Below the pieces are notes generated by a model. That model did not search any database and was not told the DNA's origin. It saw only the letters and a list, made by a program, of their open reading frames with translations. From Tetrahymena elliotti 4EA (Eukaryota > Ciliophora > Oligohymenophorea > Hymenostomatida > Tetrahymenidae), in assembly GCA_000231825.2 (NCBI GenBank), contig JH720348.1, positions 157,724 to 221,723 on the forward strand: a stretch of 64,000 bases of DNA, in the 5' to 3' direction. Positions 48,754-60,060 of this stretch are shown in pieces (the first letter of the stretch is position 1; each line of letters begins with the position of its first letter). The position numbers and the translations under genes are program-made.

Positions 48754-51700
48754 ATGTTTTTTATATTTTTATTATAAACAGGTGGCAAATTTTTAAAAAT
48801 AAGTTCATCTCGCTATTCATAATATTCATAATAGTTTCAATTATCATCAAATTTTAATTATAATCTTACTCTAGAGTTTATTTAATACACAAGTTTCTAA
48901 AATAAATAATTGTTTCTTAAATTTTGTAAAGACAAATATCCCTCTATAAGAAGGTTAGCAAACTTAACAGATATAATACATCACTTGAGAAGTAATAATC
49001 AGATTTTTGAATTCGTTTTCATATTTTTCATAATTTTATTTAAGAGAATAAAAATTTTATTATCTATAATTTTGGCAATATTCAATTTAATTACAAAAAA
49101 GATTAGAAAAAATTAATTGATGTCAACATCGACTATATAATAATTTACAAGTCTCAGTGATGTACTTAAATTTATTAGATTTAAATATAAATTTTAAAAA
49201 TTATTTATCAAAAGTTACTTAGCTCTAATTTATCTTCACATATAAGACTTGATATTAGCTAGCTTATGGTAAAATTATTTATTTGTTTTATCTAACCTCT
49301 CTAAATTTTCATTCGTAACCTTACTCTAAAGCATCAAAAATAGTGTCTTATATTTTTATTTTTCATTTCAGGATAAACAAATACTTGAATTTATGAAAGA
49401 TTGATTTGTTAATTTGACTTTTCATGAATTGTTTAAGGCACAATAATTTTTACTTGTACTTTTCAAATTTAATTCACAATATATTTTGTTTTACTAGATC
49501 TATACATAGCTTGATTATTTTTAAAAGGTCTTAAAATTTAGGTGAAATTGGTGCATAAAAATTAGGATCAGAGTTAGCAAAATGCTCAAATCTCTAAACT
49601 TTAAGTCTTGATCTAGGGTAGAAAATAGTGTTTTAAATAATAAATAAAGATTTGAATTTATGAATGACTCACTAATTTGTGTTTATTTGAGTTTTTATTA
49701 AGGTCTAACAAGATTGGTGAAATGGGTACATAAGAATTGGGATCTCAATTAGTAAAATGTTGGAATCTATAATCTGTAACTCTTTACCTTGGGTATATAA
49801 AGTCTTTCAATTATTTTTTTCAAATTTAATTCATTTTTTTTTCCCCTTTTTTAGTATTAAAATATTTAATCATTTTTACTCTTAAATTAATTTTTACAAT
49901 TTTTCAAAAAGATTAAATTATATTGGTGAAACAGGAGCATAAAAATTTGGATCTGAGCTAGCAAAATGCTCTAATCTTTAAATATTGACTCTTGACCTCA
50001 GGTAAAAATAGTGTTTATATATGACTAATTAAATTTATTTGGTTTTATTTGATATTTAGCTTGATAATTTTTATTTATTGTTAAATAATTTTATTCCTCT
50101 TTTTGTGTTTTTCTCTTAATGTAAATATTCATTTATTCACTATACATTATTATGATTTTTTAAAAGATATAATAATATTGGAGAAACAGGCTCACAAAAA
50201 TTAGGATCTGAGTTAGTAAAATGCTCAAATCACTAAACCTTAAGTCTATGCCTTGAGTAAAATTATCATTTTCATATTAATTTTCATTTTTACTTTAATT
50301 TATGAGCTATTAATTAATTTTTTTGTATTCGTTTAGTTGATTTGGTTCATTAATTTTTTTCAAATTTAATTCACATTTTTATTCTTTTTCTAATCTTCTC
50401 ATATTATTTTATTTTTTTTCAATTTATATTTTTATTATTTTATAAAAGGGGTAATAATATTGGTCAAATTGGCTCATAATTTTAGACTTTGACTCTTAAG
50501 CTTATGTAAAATAATGTTTCAAAATTGATTATACATTTGTGAATAAATAAATAAATAATCGTTATTTTATGAGCAACTAAATAATTAGAGTTTATTTGAT
50601 ATTTAGCTTATTCATTTTTTTTCAATTGAGTTGAGATTAACAAACTTTTCTTTTTCCTTAAATTAATATTTATCAAATTTTTTTTTAATTATTTTTATAA
50701 AGGTCTAATAATATCAGTGAAATTGGTATTTAAGGATTAGGATCAGAGTTATCAAAATGCCTTAAACTCTCATTTTTCACTCTTTATCTTGGGTATAAAT
50801 AGTATTTCAATAATAAATATTATAATAACCACTTTTTATTTTTATTATTCATTAAAAGGGCTAATAATATTAGTGAAATAGGTGCCTAAATATTAGGATC
50901 AGAGATAGGAAAATGCTCTAATCTCTTAACTTTCATTCTTGATCTCATGTAAAACAGTTTTTCAATATTAAATATTTATTTTAGAAGAAAAAAACACCTA
51001 ATTTATCAACTGACTAATTTGGGTTCGGTTGGTATTCTGCCCATTAATTTTAATTTATTATTTCGGATTTAATTAATTAGATATTTCCTTATCAAATTTA
51101 TATTTTGATAACTTTTAAAAAGAGATAATAATATTGGTTAAAGTGGCTTAGAAAAATTAGGATCCGAATTAGCTTAATGTTCTAATCTCTAAACTTTGTC
51201 TCTTGACCTCTCGTAAAAATAGTGTTTTCATATTAATTATGTATTTTTGAAAAAATAAAGACTTTATTTTATGATCTACTGAGTAACTGGGCTGACTTAG
51301 TTAGTATTTAACCTAATGAATTAATATTTATTGCTTTTAAATTTTATTTAATTTTTATCTTTTTTTCATGGCGTAAATATTATTAATCAATTTTTATTTT
51401 TGCCATTTATTAAAAGATGCAATAAAATTGGCTAAATGGGTCCATAAAAGTTAGCGTTTGAGTTAAAAAAATGCTCTATTCTCTAAACTATAAGCCTTAC
51501 CTTCATGTAAAGATAGTATTTTTGTCATTTTTTCAATAAATAAAAGCTTTAATTTAGTAACAGCTGATATATTTGGGTTTATTTACATTGTCTTTTGTTG
51601 TTTCCAAATTAAATTTATGTTCTACCTTTTTCTTATTTAAAAAATTTTTATTCCTCAATTTATATTTTTACTAAAAGGTATAATAGAATTGATCAAATAG

Positions 51701-52218
51701 GAGCATAAGGATTAGGATCGGAGTTAGCAAAATGCTCTAATCTCTAAATTTTGAGTCTTAAAATCTCGTAAAAATATTATTTAAGAATTAATTATTTCAT
51801 ATTGAAAATAAAGAAATCATCTAATTTAGATTAAAATATTTATTTCTTCATTGAAAATTTATTTAATATATTTTGAAGGTATAATAATATTGGTGAAATT
51901 GGTGCATAAATATTAGGAACTGAGTTAGCAAAATGCTCAAAACTCTAAACTTTGAGTCTTGACCTCTAATAAAAATAGTCTTTCAGTTTTAACGATGTCT
52001 TTTGGAATAAATAAAGAATTTAGTGAGCATCACTTACTGACTAACAAATTTTTGTTTATTTGATATTTGGCTTATAAATTTTTATCTTTTTCTAATTATT
52101 TAAATATTTAATTATTATTTTTAAAAGGGGTAATAATATTGGCCCAATAGGTAGATTAGGATTAAAATCAAAACTATAAAAGGCAAAAAGATTAGTTCAA
52201 TAGTTATAAGAATATTGA
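48754..52218 (+). CDS. LRR protein encoded by an array of one-repeat exons
   Basis: The first exon ends at 49268 (GT donor, phase 2). It stays open back to ATG 48754; ATG 49120 in the same frame is the alternative start. Repeat exons then follow at 49528..49617, 49703..49792, 49912..50001, 50167..50256, 50449..50505, 50703..50792, 50859..50948, 51123..51212, 51417..51506, 51678..51767, 51879..51968 and 52128..52218 (TGA). Nearly all are 90 nt, phase 2 at both ends, and encode one ribonuclease-inhibitor-like LRR (NNIGEIGAQKLGSELAKC then NLQTLSLDL). Exon 50449..50505 is a 57-nt short form lacking the Cys half. Exon 51879..51968 has AT where the GT donor should be; it may be skipped, read through to TGA 52024..52026, or use a GT at 51978 that preserves frame. 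No signal or membrane segment is clear. It is probably a scaffold or sensor. Confidence 0.82.
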
Positions 52219-52494
52219 AATACTTATTTCATACATTTACAAATCATACATATATATTACTTGTTTTCTAAATAACTAAAAAATATCATTTTGTTTATTA
52301 GTATTATTTTATTATTTTTTTGAAAATTAGAAACTTATAACAAATAAAAAATAGTATCTCATATATATATCTACTTATATTTACCTATTTTTGCTTAACA
52401 TCTTTTAATTTTTTATGATTTTTAATTTAAATATTTTTATTTCAAACAACTAATCTACTTTTTCTTTCAAACAAATAGAGTAAAAATTTTACTT

Positions 52495-55400
52495 ATGACA
52501 TCACCTCCCTACTCTATCATTAATTTATAATAATAATTAGAGTTAATTAATATTCTTTTCTATTTGTAATAGATAAGGACAATATGGAGCATAGTAGAAG
52601 ATTACATCAAATTTTTTTCTAAAAGTTGCTACATGCTAACGAAGAGTGAATTGAACTGTTATCGTATTACAAGTGCATCCATTGGATAGAGAGATGAGAT
52701 TTCTTTATATTTTCTTTTAGATTATCTACTAATAAATTTTCTTAGAATAGTTTAATCTTTAATGTTCTGTGAGCTGTAATACCTGACCAGTAGTGTATTT
52801 TAACTCTTTAGTAACCATCTGTATTAGTTTAACTATAATTATAAGACTATTTTCAACTTGGTTAACTCCTACTTAGTAAGAAACTACTCTCATCTGTAAA
52901 ACGCATAAAATTCTAATCTGTATCATTATTAATTATTTGTTGAGCAAAAAAACCTTCTATTCTTTGATCTTATCATTTATTTTCAATCTCTTTTTGTATC
53001 TTTCATAAATGTAACCAGAATTCTTTAATATTTTTGAGACTGTATTTTTAGAAAGCTTACTTTATTGTGATATGTTTCTTAGTGCTTGAAATAAGAATCC
53101 TTAGTAAAACCTGTACAAAAGTCCTAAAGCAAAAATTTGCACAGTCAAAATTGTCTGTTTAGTATAGGGGTCACAATTGATTCTGAAACGCCATACACTT
53201 ATAGAGAGTGTCTGGTGCTATAAAAGACGAATTGTGTCAAAGAAAAGAAGATATTGATTCTATTGAAACTTTATTTCAAACGGTTTCAGACTTATTTTAT
53301 AATTCAGACTAAGTTTCTAAAACTATCAAATATTTATATGAAAATTTATAAAATCGTATTCTTAAAGTAATTTAAGCTGAAGGTCAAGAAATTTGAAATT
53401 TTATATGATGATCAAATAGACCATAAAGTACTCTTTATATTCTTTGTATGATAAAATAAATCCTTCTTCTTTGCAGATATAAATATATTAAATTTTAGAA
53501 TCAACTGGGACCTCTACAAATTAGCACAGTAGTATCAATTATTAGAATAGAAAGATTTGTCAAATAATACTAAGCTATCTGAAAATAAAGTTCTTGATGC
53601 TGCCATCAATTCAGATCAACTAGAACAATTTATATAATTATCCTTTGGTTCGGCTATCTTTGGAAGAAATTAGATTTTAAGACAGATAAAACTCAACTAA
53701 CTTGACCCTTTCTTTGGGCTTGTGCCTTATGTGTTTACTCATCACTTCCAACTTCTCAACCACATACTTCATGCTTGACACAAAAAGAACAGAAGATTAC
53801 TTATTACCATTTTTGAATGTCCTGAGACCATCATTTAAAAGGATTAGACACTCTTTAATATTAAATAAATACATCCTTTTGGAAATCGAGTAAGACAATC
53901 TGAACTAAATAATATGTAGAAAAATAGAAAAGGTAATAATGTAAAGATTGATGAAATTATCAAATAATATTATGATCAATAACTCAAAGAAGACTAAAAG
54001 CTAATGAAACTTTTGAATTTATTGTTTGAATAAAAGAATAGTGTACTTTCAGGCACTCTGCTTTGTAAAGGAATTAAATCAATAAGATTTATTTAGAGTC
54101 AAGATGAAGAATCAATTCTCAAGGAAAGTAGAAAACCTAGCCACTAATTACCCTTATCGATTACTCATACTGAAGATAAGTGCTTCTGTTACAGAAGTTG
54201 TAGCTTCTCTCTAGTGAATTGTATTCATAAATTGATAGGTTTGATATATTTTCTTTAAGAAATTTTTAATATGCAAGGATTGCACACTTTCTACTTAATC
54301 TTTTTATATTTTAGGATAATTCTTCTATAGTTACTCTTTCAAAAAAAAATGCAATATTTTATCTTCAAATTTCATAAATTACAACAAATTGTTTAGCTTT
54401 TAATCCTAAAGTTACAAATTATACTGATACAAGGAATGAATTGAATAAGTTAAATCCATCAGCAGATTTGATCCTGGACATATAGTTTTCTGAGGCAATT
54501 ATTAATTTTCCAAGATTGTTTTCAGCCATAGCTGCCAACACCACATGCCTGTTAACTATAATGTAGATCTCAATAATTTGAATACTCAATACAATACTAT
54601 ACTTAAAGACCACCATTTCCTCATAGACTTTTTTGATGAATATCCCCATCTTGATGATTCAATCACCCAAAAAGCAGCCAAAATTAGCTTAACAAGAAAT
54701 GTACAAGACTACTGAAAACTAAGAAAAAGATTTTATTTACATTTTATGAGAATAGTACAGTCAGCATAAGGAGAATTTAAGAAATTAAGAAAATGATTAT
54801 ACTTCATAAATAATATTTTATAAGCTGATAATACATTTGTTTTATTGGCATTATTTATGTTTTTTATATTGCGTTTGTATGTAGGAGAAGTTTAGAATAT
54901 GGATGAAAATTTTATTGGAATTGAATAAGATAATATTTTACTAAAACTTGAATTAGGACTTATATTATAAAATAAGTTGAATTTGTTTTTATATCTAACA
55001 TTTTTATAATTAATCACTATTTATATAAAAAATCACTAAGCTTAGTAAAATAATAGTATAATACATTTCATCAAAAACTAACTGAACTTCCTTTCTTATT
55101 AGATACTAATTCAAAAGAGTCTGTTTAAATGAGTACTCTCTCATATACTAAAACTTTAAAGAAATTGCCAATGCTAAACTATTGATAAGAGGTTACTCTA
55201 ATCAAATATAGACCTGCAAAAAATAGTTGCCGAATCAAGAGCTATCTGTTAATTGGCACCCAATCAATTTTTTTTTACTTTTTTTCTTATCCTTATCCTT
55301 TAATGTAATTTATCATAATAATCAATTTTCGTGATAAATCTTATCATAGATAGAAAGATCAAGACAGAGATATATTTTTTTAAATTATTTTTTACAAAAA

Positions 55401-55809
55401 TTTGTTTGTAAGCTTCAAAGTTGAAGAATCTGCAGTTGAATTTTATTTTATAAAAATCAAAGTTAGACTCCTAATCTTGTTTTTAATAAGTATTAGAAAC
55501 TATTTCAAAGACAAGAGCATCAATTAAAGAATTAGCATATTAGAATTATATTTAACTAAGAAAAAAGAAAGGGGATATATTACTGATTTTATATTTAAAA
55601 TAAAATCAAAATATAAATATTCATTTTATGTTTATTTCGTGCTTGAATCAAGAACAAAACATCTCATTGAAGGAGTATATTCTAACACAATTGTTTATAA
55701 GTAACTTTAGAAATGGTATTCAATTTAAAATAATTTGATAGCTAGTGAATTTATTAAGTAAATTGAATTGAGTCGATTTTTGAAAGAAGAAAATAACACA
55801 TCAATTTGA
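52495..55809 (+). pseudogene. Disrupted gene with strong coding segments; family unrecognised
   Basis: Several plus-strand stretches have clear coding character but in changing frames. They are: 52495..53037 (starts ATG, residues like IWSIVEDYIKFFSKSC); 53213..53398 (QTVSDLFYNSDQVSKTIKYL); about 53510..53778, ending in TGA (QLDPFFGLVPYVFTHHF), with the same frame coding on past that TGA to about 54300; about 54520..54715 (FLIDFFDEYPHLDDSI); 54895..55132 (starts at ATG 54901; not obviously connected); and 55318..55809 (KVEESAVEFYFIKIKV). Some gaps may be introns, but in-frame TGA codons and missing splice sites suggest a pseudogene of a large protein, or two adjoining ones. The stretch 53984..54065 is the copied exon module. 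I cannot name the family. Confidence 0.5.
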
Positions 55810-56076
55810 TAATAAATTCAAAAGAGAGAAGGAGTGAATAGTTTCGTTAATAGGATTATAATAATGTTAGTTAATGAATCGATTTCACTGAAAAAATTAA
55901 CAACTATGAAAAAAGTGGAAACAAAAAAATAAAAAAAATTACTGGGAATTAATTATAGGATTTATTTATTAGTATAATAATTATATGAATAACTAATAAG
56001 TATTCAGTATATTAAAAAATTATAGTTATAGATACATTAATTTTTATAGTAAATCAATTTAAATAAACAGTTATTA
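55810..56076. other. Intergenic
   Basis: Short AT-rich spacer before the IQ-motif gene; probably its promoter and 5' UTR. No motif is recognisable. Confidence 0.45.
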
Positions 56077-59000
56077 ATGGATCAGCAATCATAGTAATTT
56101 AACAATACCATTCCAACTTACTAAGTCTAATAGCATAATGCAGTAAGAATGTTTGTATTCTTGTTTGATTGATTAAATAAATTCATTTCTCTAGCTAAAT
56201 TGTTTATTTTTTATCATTTTAAACAGCTTTAATTGGAACCATGTTAGGAGCAATAAGATTAATTTATGGTAGAAAAATTCATGAATATGTGTGCTACTAT
56301 TATCTAAAAGTTTTATAGAGGTCATTTAATGCGCAAAAAGCATTATTTTGTTGTTAATTAAATTCAGAAATTCCATGATGCTTTATGGGCTGTTGTTTTA
56401 GGTATAGTTTTCCTTTTATTTTTAAATATCATCATTAAATTTTATTTTAAATGGTGCTATTGAAATTTAAAGATTGAGTGATTTTTTTTATTTTTTAGGA
56501 TGGAGAATAAGAAAAATAATAAAATTGAAGCGAATGTAAGATATTACATAGGAAATGAAAACACTTATTTGGAAGAGAAGAGAACTAATTCTTAGTATTC
56601 GCTAAAATATGCCAAAAATACCTAAAGGTAATTAGATATCTTAAAGAGGTTGAATCTAAATATGTTTGTTTAACAGAAATTTAAATTGAAAAGTGAAATA
56701 AATTTTATTATGAATAGATTATGATAGCTAGTTTATGAGAAAAAAGGAGAAGGAAGCTTTAAAAGTTGCAATGTAGAACAATTAATAATATAAGTTTATG
56801 TCAAATGAGTTAGAGCCTTTATAAAAAGAATTTATAACTACTATTAACAGACTTATGGTTACAGGTTTATGGATATATGAAGATAAACATTATAAAAAGA
56901 ATGTATAAACTATTGTAACAAGTTTTACAATTATAGATTAATCAAAGCATTTCAATAAAGAACCACTACATCCATCTACTTAATTTAACAGAAGTTAATT
57001 TGTTACTCCTACTCAATCTTAGTATTTGAGTCCTCCTGGTAGCAATCTCTAATAAAAAATGGTATATACAACACCTATTTAGTAATAGCAATAGCATAGA
57101 GTAGCATTTAATCCACAATAAAGTAATTATGCAGCTCCAAATAATGTTTCAAGCTAATTTAATTATCCTGAAATTGGAAATGTTTAATCTATTTACTATG
57201 ATCAAAATAATTAATTGTAAGATCAATCAAAAGATGCTAGTGTAGTTTAATTTGGAAGTGCAAGAAATGTCTAACTTGAAAGAAAGCTAAATTATAATTA
57301 GTAAAGTCAAGAAAATATTATACAAAGCAAGAAATCATCAGAATAAATAGAATTAAATCAATTAGAGCAAGAATAGAAAACATAAAATTAGTAGAACTAG
57401 TAGTAATAAAGTTAAAATAATATCTAGAATACTAATGATAAGCCAATGAATATGAAAGGGGCATTATTAAAATAATAATGTAGAGATATGGATCAAGAAG
57501 CAAATGAGATTAAAAATAATGAAGATAATCAGTAAAATGATATAAATAATGAATAGAATTAATAGCAAGAGTAATAGTAATAGTAAGAGAAGGCTAAAGG
57601 ATTTAGTTGGGATGATGTGCCTGTTGGATAAGCAAGAAAAAAATTTTAGTTTGAAGAGTTTCCAGAGCAAGTCATTACTACAGATATAAAACCAACAATT
57701 CCAAAGAAGAAATTGTAAAAGTTAAAAGAATAAAATGGATTACAAGAGGAGAATAAAAGCAAGGATCCTTCAAGAAAGCAATCAGAAGAAATTATTATTC
57801 AATAAGATGAGAAAAAAGAGGCTGTTAAGAAATCAGCAAAGGGTAAAACATAAAAGAAGCAATAATAAGAAGAGAAAAGTGAAGAGTAGGTGGGTAATAA
57901 TAAATCAAGATAACTAAGATCATAGACTGAATTTCCTTTAGTTTATTAAGGTGATTTAGATACTGGAACTCATAAAACTAAGAGTAAAAACAGTAAAGTC
58001 CCCCTGACACAAGAAGAAAAGGAAGAAAAAGAAAGACAAGAAAAGCTTGAAAAAATAAAGAATCTCAAAAAGAGAATGAAATATGATCCTAGGAAGGCAA
58101 TACAAAATGGAAAGTAAATTTTCAAAAATAAATTAAATGAAGTAATTTATATTTTAATGTTTTTGGAAAAGAAATGGAGTTAAAGACAAAAAAGAAGAAG
58201 AAGATGAAAACTATTAGACAGAGGAAAATAGAGTAAATTCGGATGATAGTGATGAAGATGAAGATTAAGTTAGTTCAAAGGATGTAGATTTTAAAAATCG
58301 CTCAAAATCAACTCATGTTATGTCAAAAAAAGAAAAAGAAAATGATAAAAATAGTGATAAATAGACAGATAAAGGAAGCTTCTTGAAAAGATAATCTAAA
58401 AATATGGCTTCTTAAAAATTGAATTGGAAAAAAACTGAGTCAAGAGTAGATTGCTGGAGTTCATGGAATAAAAGAAGCAAGAATTACATCTAAAATTCTT
58501 AAACTAATTTCATAAACAATACTCCTACAAAAAGAAAAATAACTTTATCTTCACACAATTAATAGTCTGCTAGAAGCAATGGTAATAATGAGTTTTCATT
58601 TGCTTAAAACAAACTTCATTCTGTTTCTGAAGCTTAACAATTCTAGCAAAAAGTAAGAAATAAATTTGGATTAAATGGCTAATCAAATGCTAATTTACCC
58701 TCTGATAAAAATATCTTAAGTCCATAGCAATCTATGACAATGATCAAACAAAGCAACTGGCTACACTCAACAATAGACCCAAATTAGTAAGACAAATATC
58801 TTTTATTTTATCATCTTTTAAAGTTTTACTTTTAAAATTAAAGAAAAGATTTAATGTCAGGGAAAGAATCTGGACCTTCTATGGCCTCATTCATGAAATT
58901 ACCAAGTACTTTTATAAAATATATTTTGCAATTTATATCAAATTCTTTTTTAGATTTAGACTTAAATAGCTTACAAAATATTTCAACTGGAGATCTATTA

Positions 59001-59171
59001 AAATTGAGAGAAGCTTTAATACCAATTATCTAAACTAATCTTATTTTCATAGAACAAAACGACTCAAAAATATTTACAGTAAAACATCACTTTTTTTAAT
59101 TTAACATTTTAAGTTTTTTTATTTTTAAGAAAATAGCAAAAGAAATTCTAAAATCTTCTAATAGTAATTGA
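56077..59171 (+). CDS. IQ-motif protein with long Gln-rich and charged tail
   Basis: Eight exons: 56077..56142, 56227..56401, 56499..56627, 56718..58113, 58172..58786, 58844..58905, 58954..59078, 59130..59171; 869 residues, all phases consistent. Two IQ-like calmodulin-binding motifs lie at about residues 45-62 (IIQKFYRGHLMRKK) and 72-92 (LWAVVLGWRIRKIIKLKR), split by introns. About residues 170-330 are Gln/Asn-rich low complexity with runs of mixed TAA, TAG and CAA codons. Residues 340-600 are Lys/Glu-rich, with basic and acidic blocks and a probable coiled coil (EEKEEKERQEKLEKIK). The end has short Ser-rich and amphipathic segments. The pattern fits a calmodulin- or centrin-regulated ciliary or cytoskeletal protein; the partner is unknown. 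For exon 3 I chose the GTAATT donor over a GTTGAA site 21 nt downstream that also keeps frame. Confidence 0.83.
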
Positions 59172-60060
59172 AAACATTAAAAAACTTTTAATTTAAATTA
59201 TTATAAAATTGTATAAATTATCTTTATTAACATTATATTTACAAACAGTTTTACAATAAATTCAAATTATCATCACTAACTAAAACTATTCAATTTTATA
59301 AAATTAAAATGATAATTTATCTAGTCTTTCTTTATTACAATTAAAAAAGAAATAGAATTTAAAATAAAAAAATAGCTTTGATGAAATCATAATCATTCAG
59401 ATATAAAAAAAATAAAGAAATCCAACCTACAATAAATTTTAAACAAAAAATTATTTTAAAATATTTATTCATGAAAGAAAAATAATAAGTTAGCTAAATA
59501 AAGATATTTAATATATTTAAAATGGACATAAATTAAAAGTTAATAATTTATTTAAACAAAAAAGTTTAAATCATACTTTAATTTTACAATAAATTATTTA
59601 AAAATATTTAATCAAGAAAGAAAAAATAAAAAGTAGGTTAGTAAATAATTAAGATTTATATTTTATTTAAGTACTCTGAGAGTATGGAAAAAGGAAAAAA
59701 GATTTGCTAATTATTGACAATTAGTGGCAAGTTCGAATAATTTTTATATATTTAATTTATAGAAAATTTATCTGAAATAAAAATTTTATGAGATAAAATC
59801 TTATAAATTTATTTAAATGCAACAAATTAATTAAAAAAATAGTTAGTTTATGAGTTTAAAATAGAAATTGAATTAAATATCTTTGTAAAAAAATACAAAA
59901 AATGAACATAAAATTTAGCAAGAAAACAATTTTTAATTGATTAAAAAAGATAATTAGCATAAAAAATATTAAATTGAATGTCTAATATTTAATTCATTAT
60001 TTGTTTTGAAAAATGTTTAAATTAAAACTAAATGAAAAAATTAATTGATTTAACTACTCT
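59172..60060. other. Intergenic between convergent genes
   Basis: 0.9 kb of very AT-rich sequence between two 3' ends. There are repeated AAATATTTA-like words but no coding frame or structured element. Confidence 0.5.

Noticed and set aside
57467..57670. Leu-rich minus-strand ORF
   Set aside because: Antisense of the Gln/Asn-rich region of the IQ-motif gene; TAA/TAG-rich glutamine tracts mirror as Leu/Ile tracts.
57735..57917. Lys/Arg-rich plus-strand ORF
   Set aside because: A shifted frame inside exon 4 of the IQ-motif gene, whose true frame continues through both sides.
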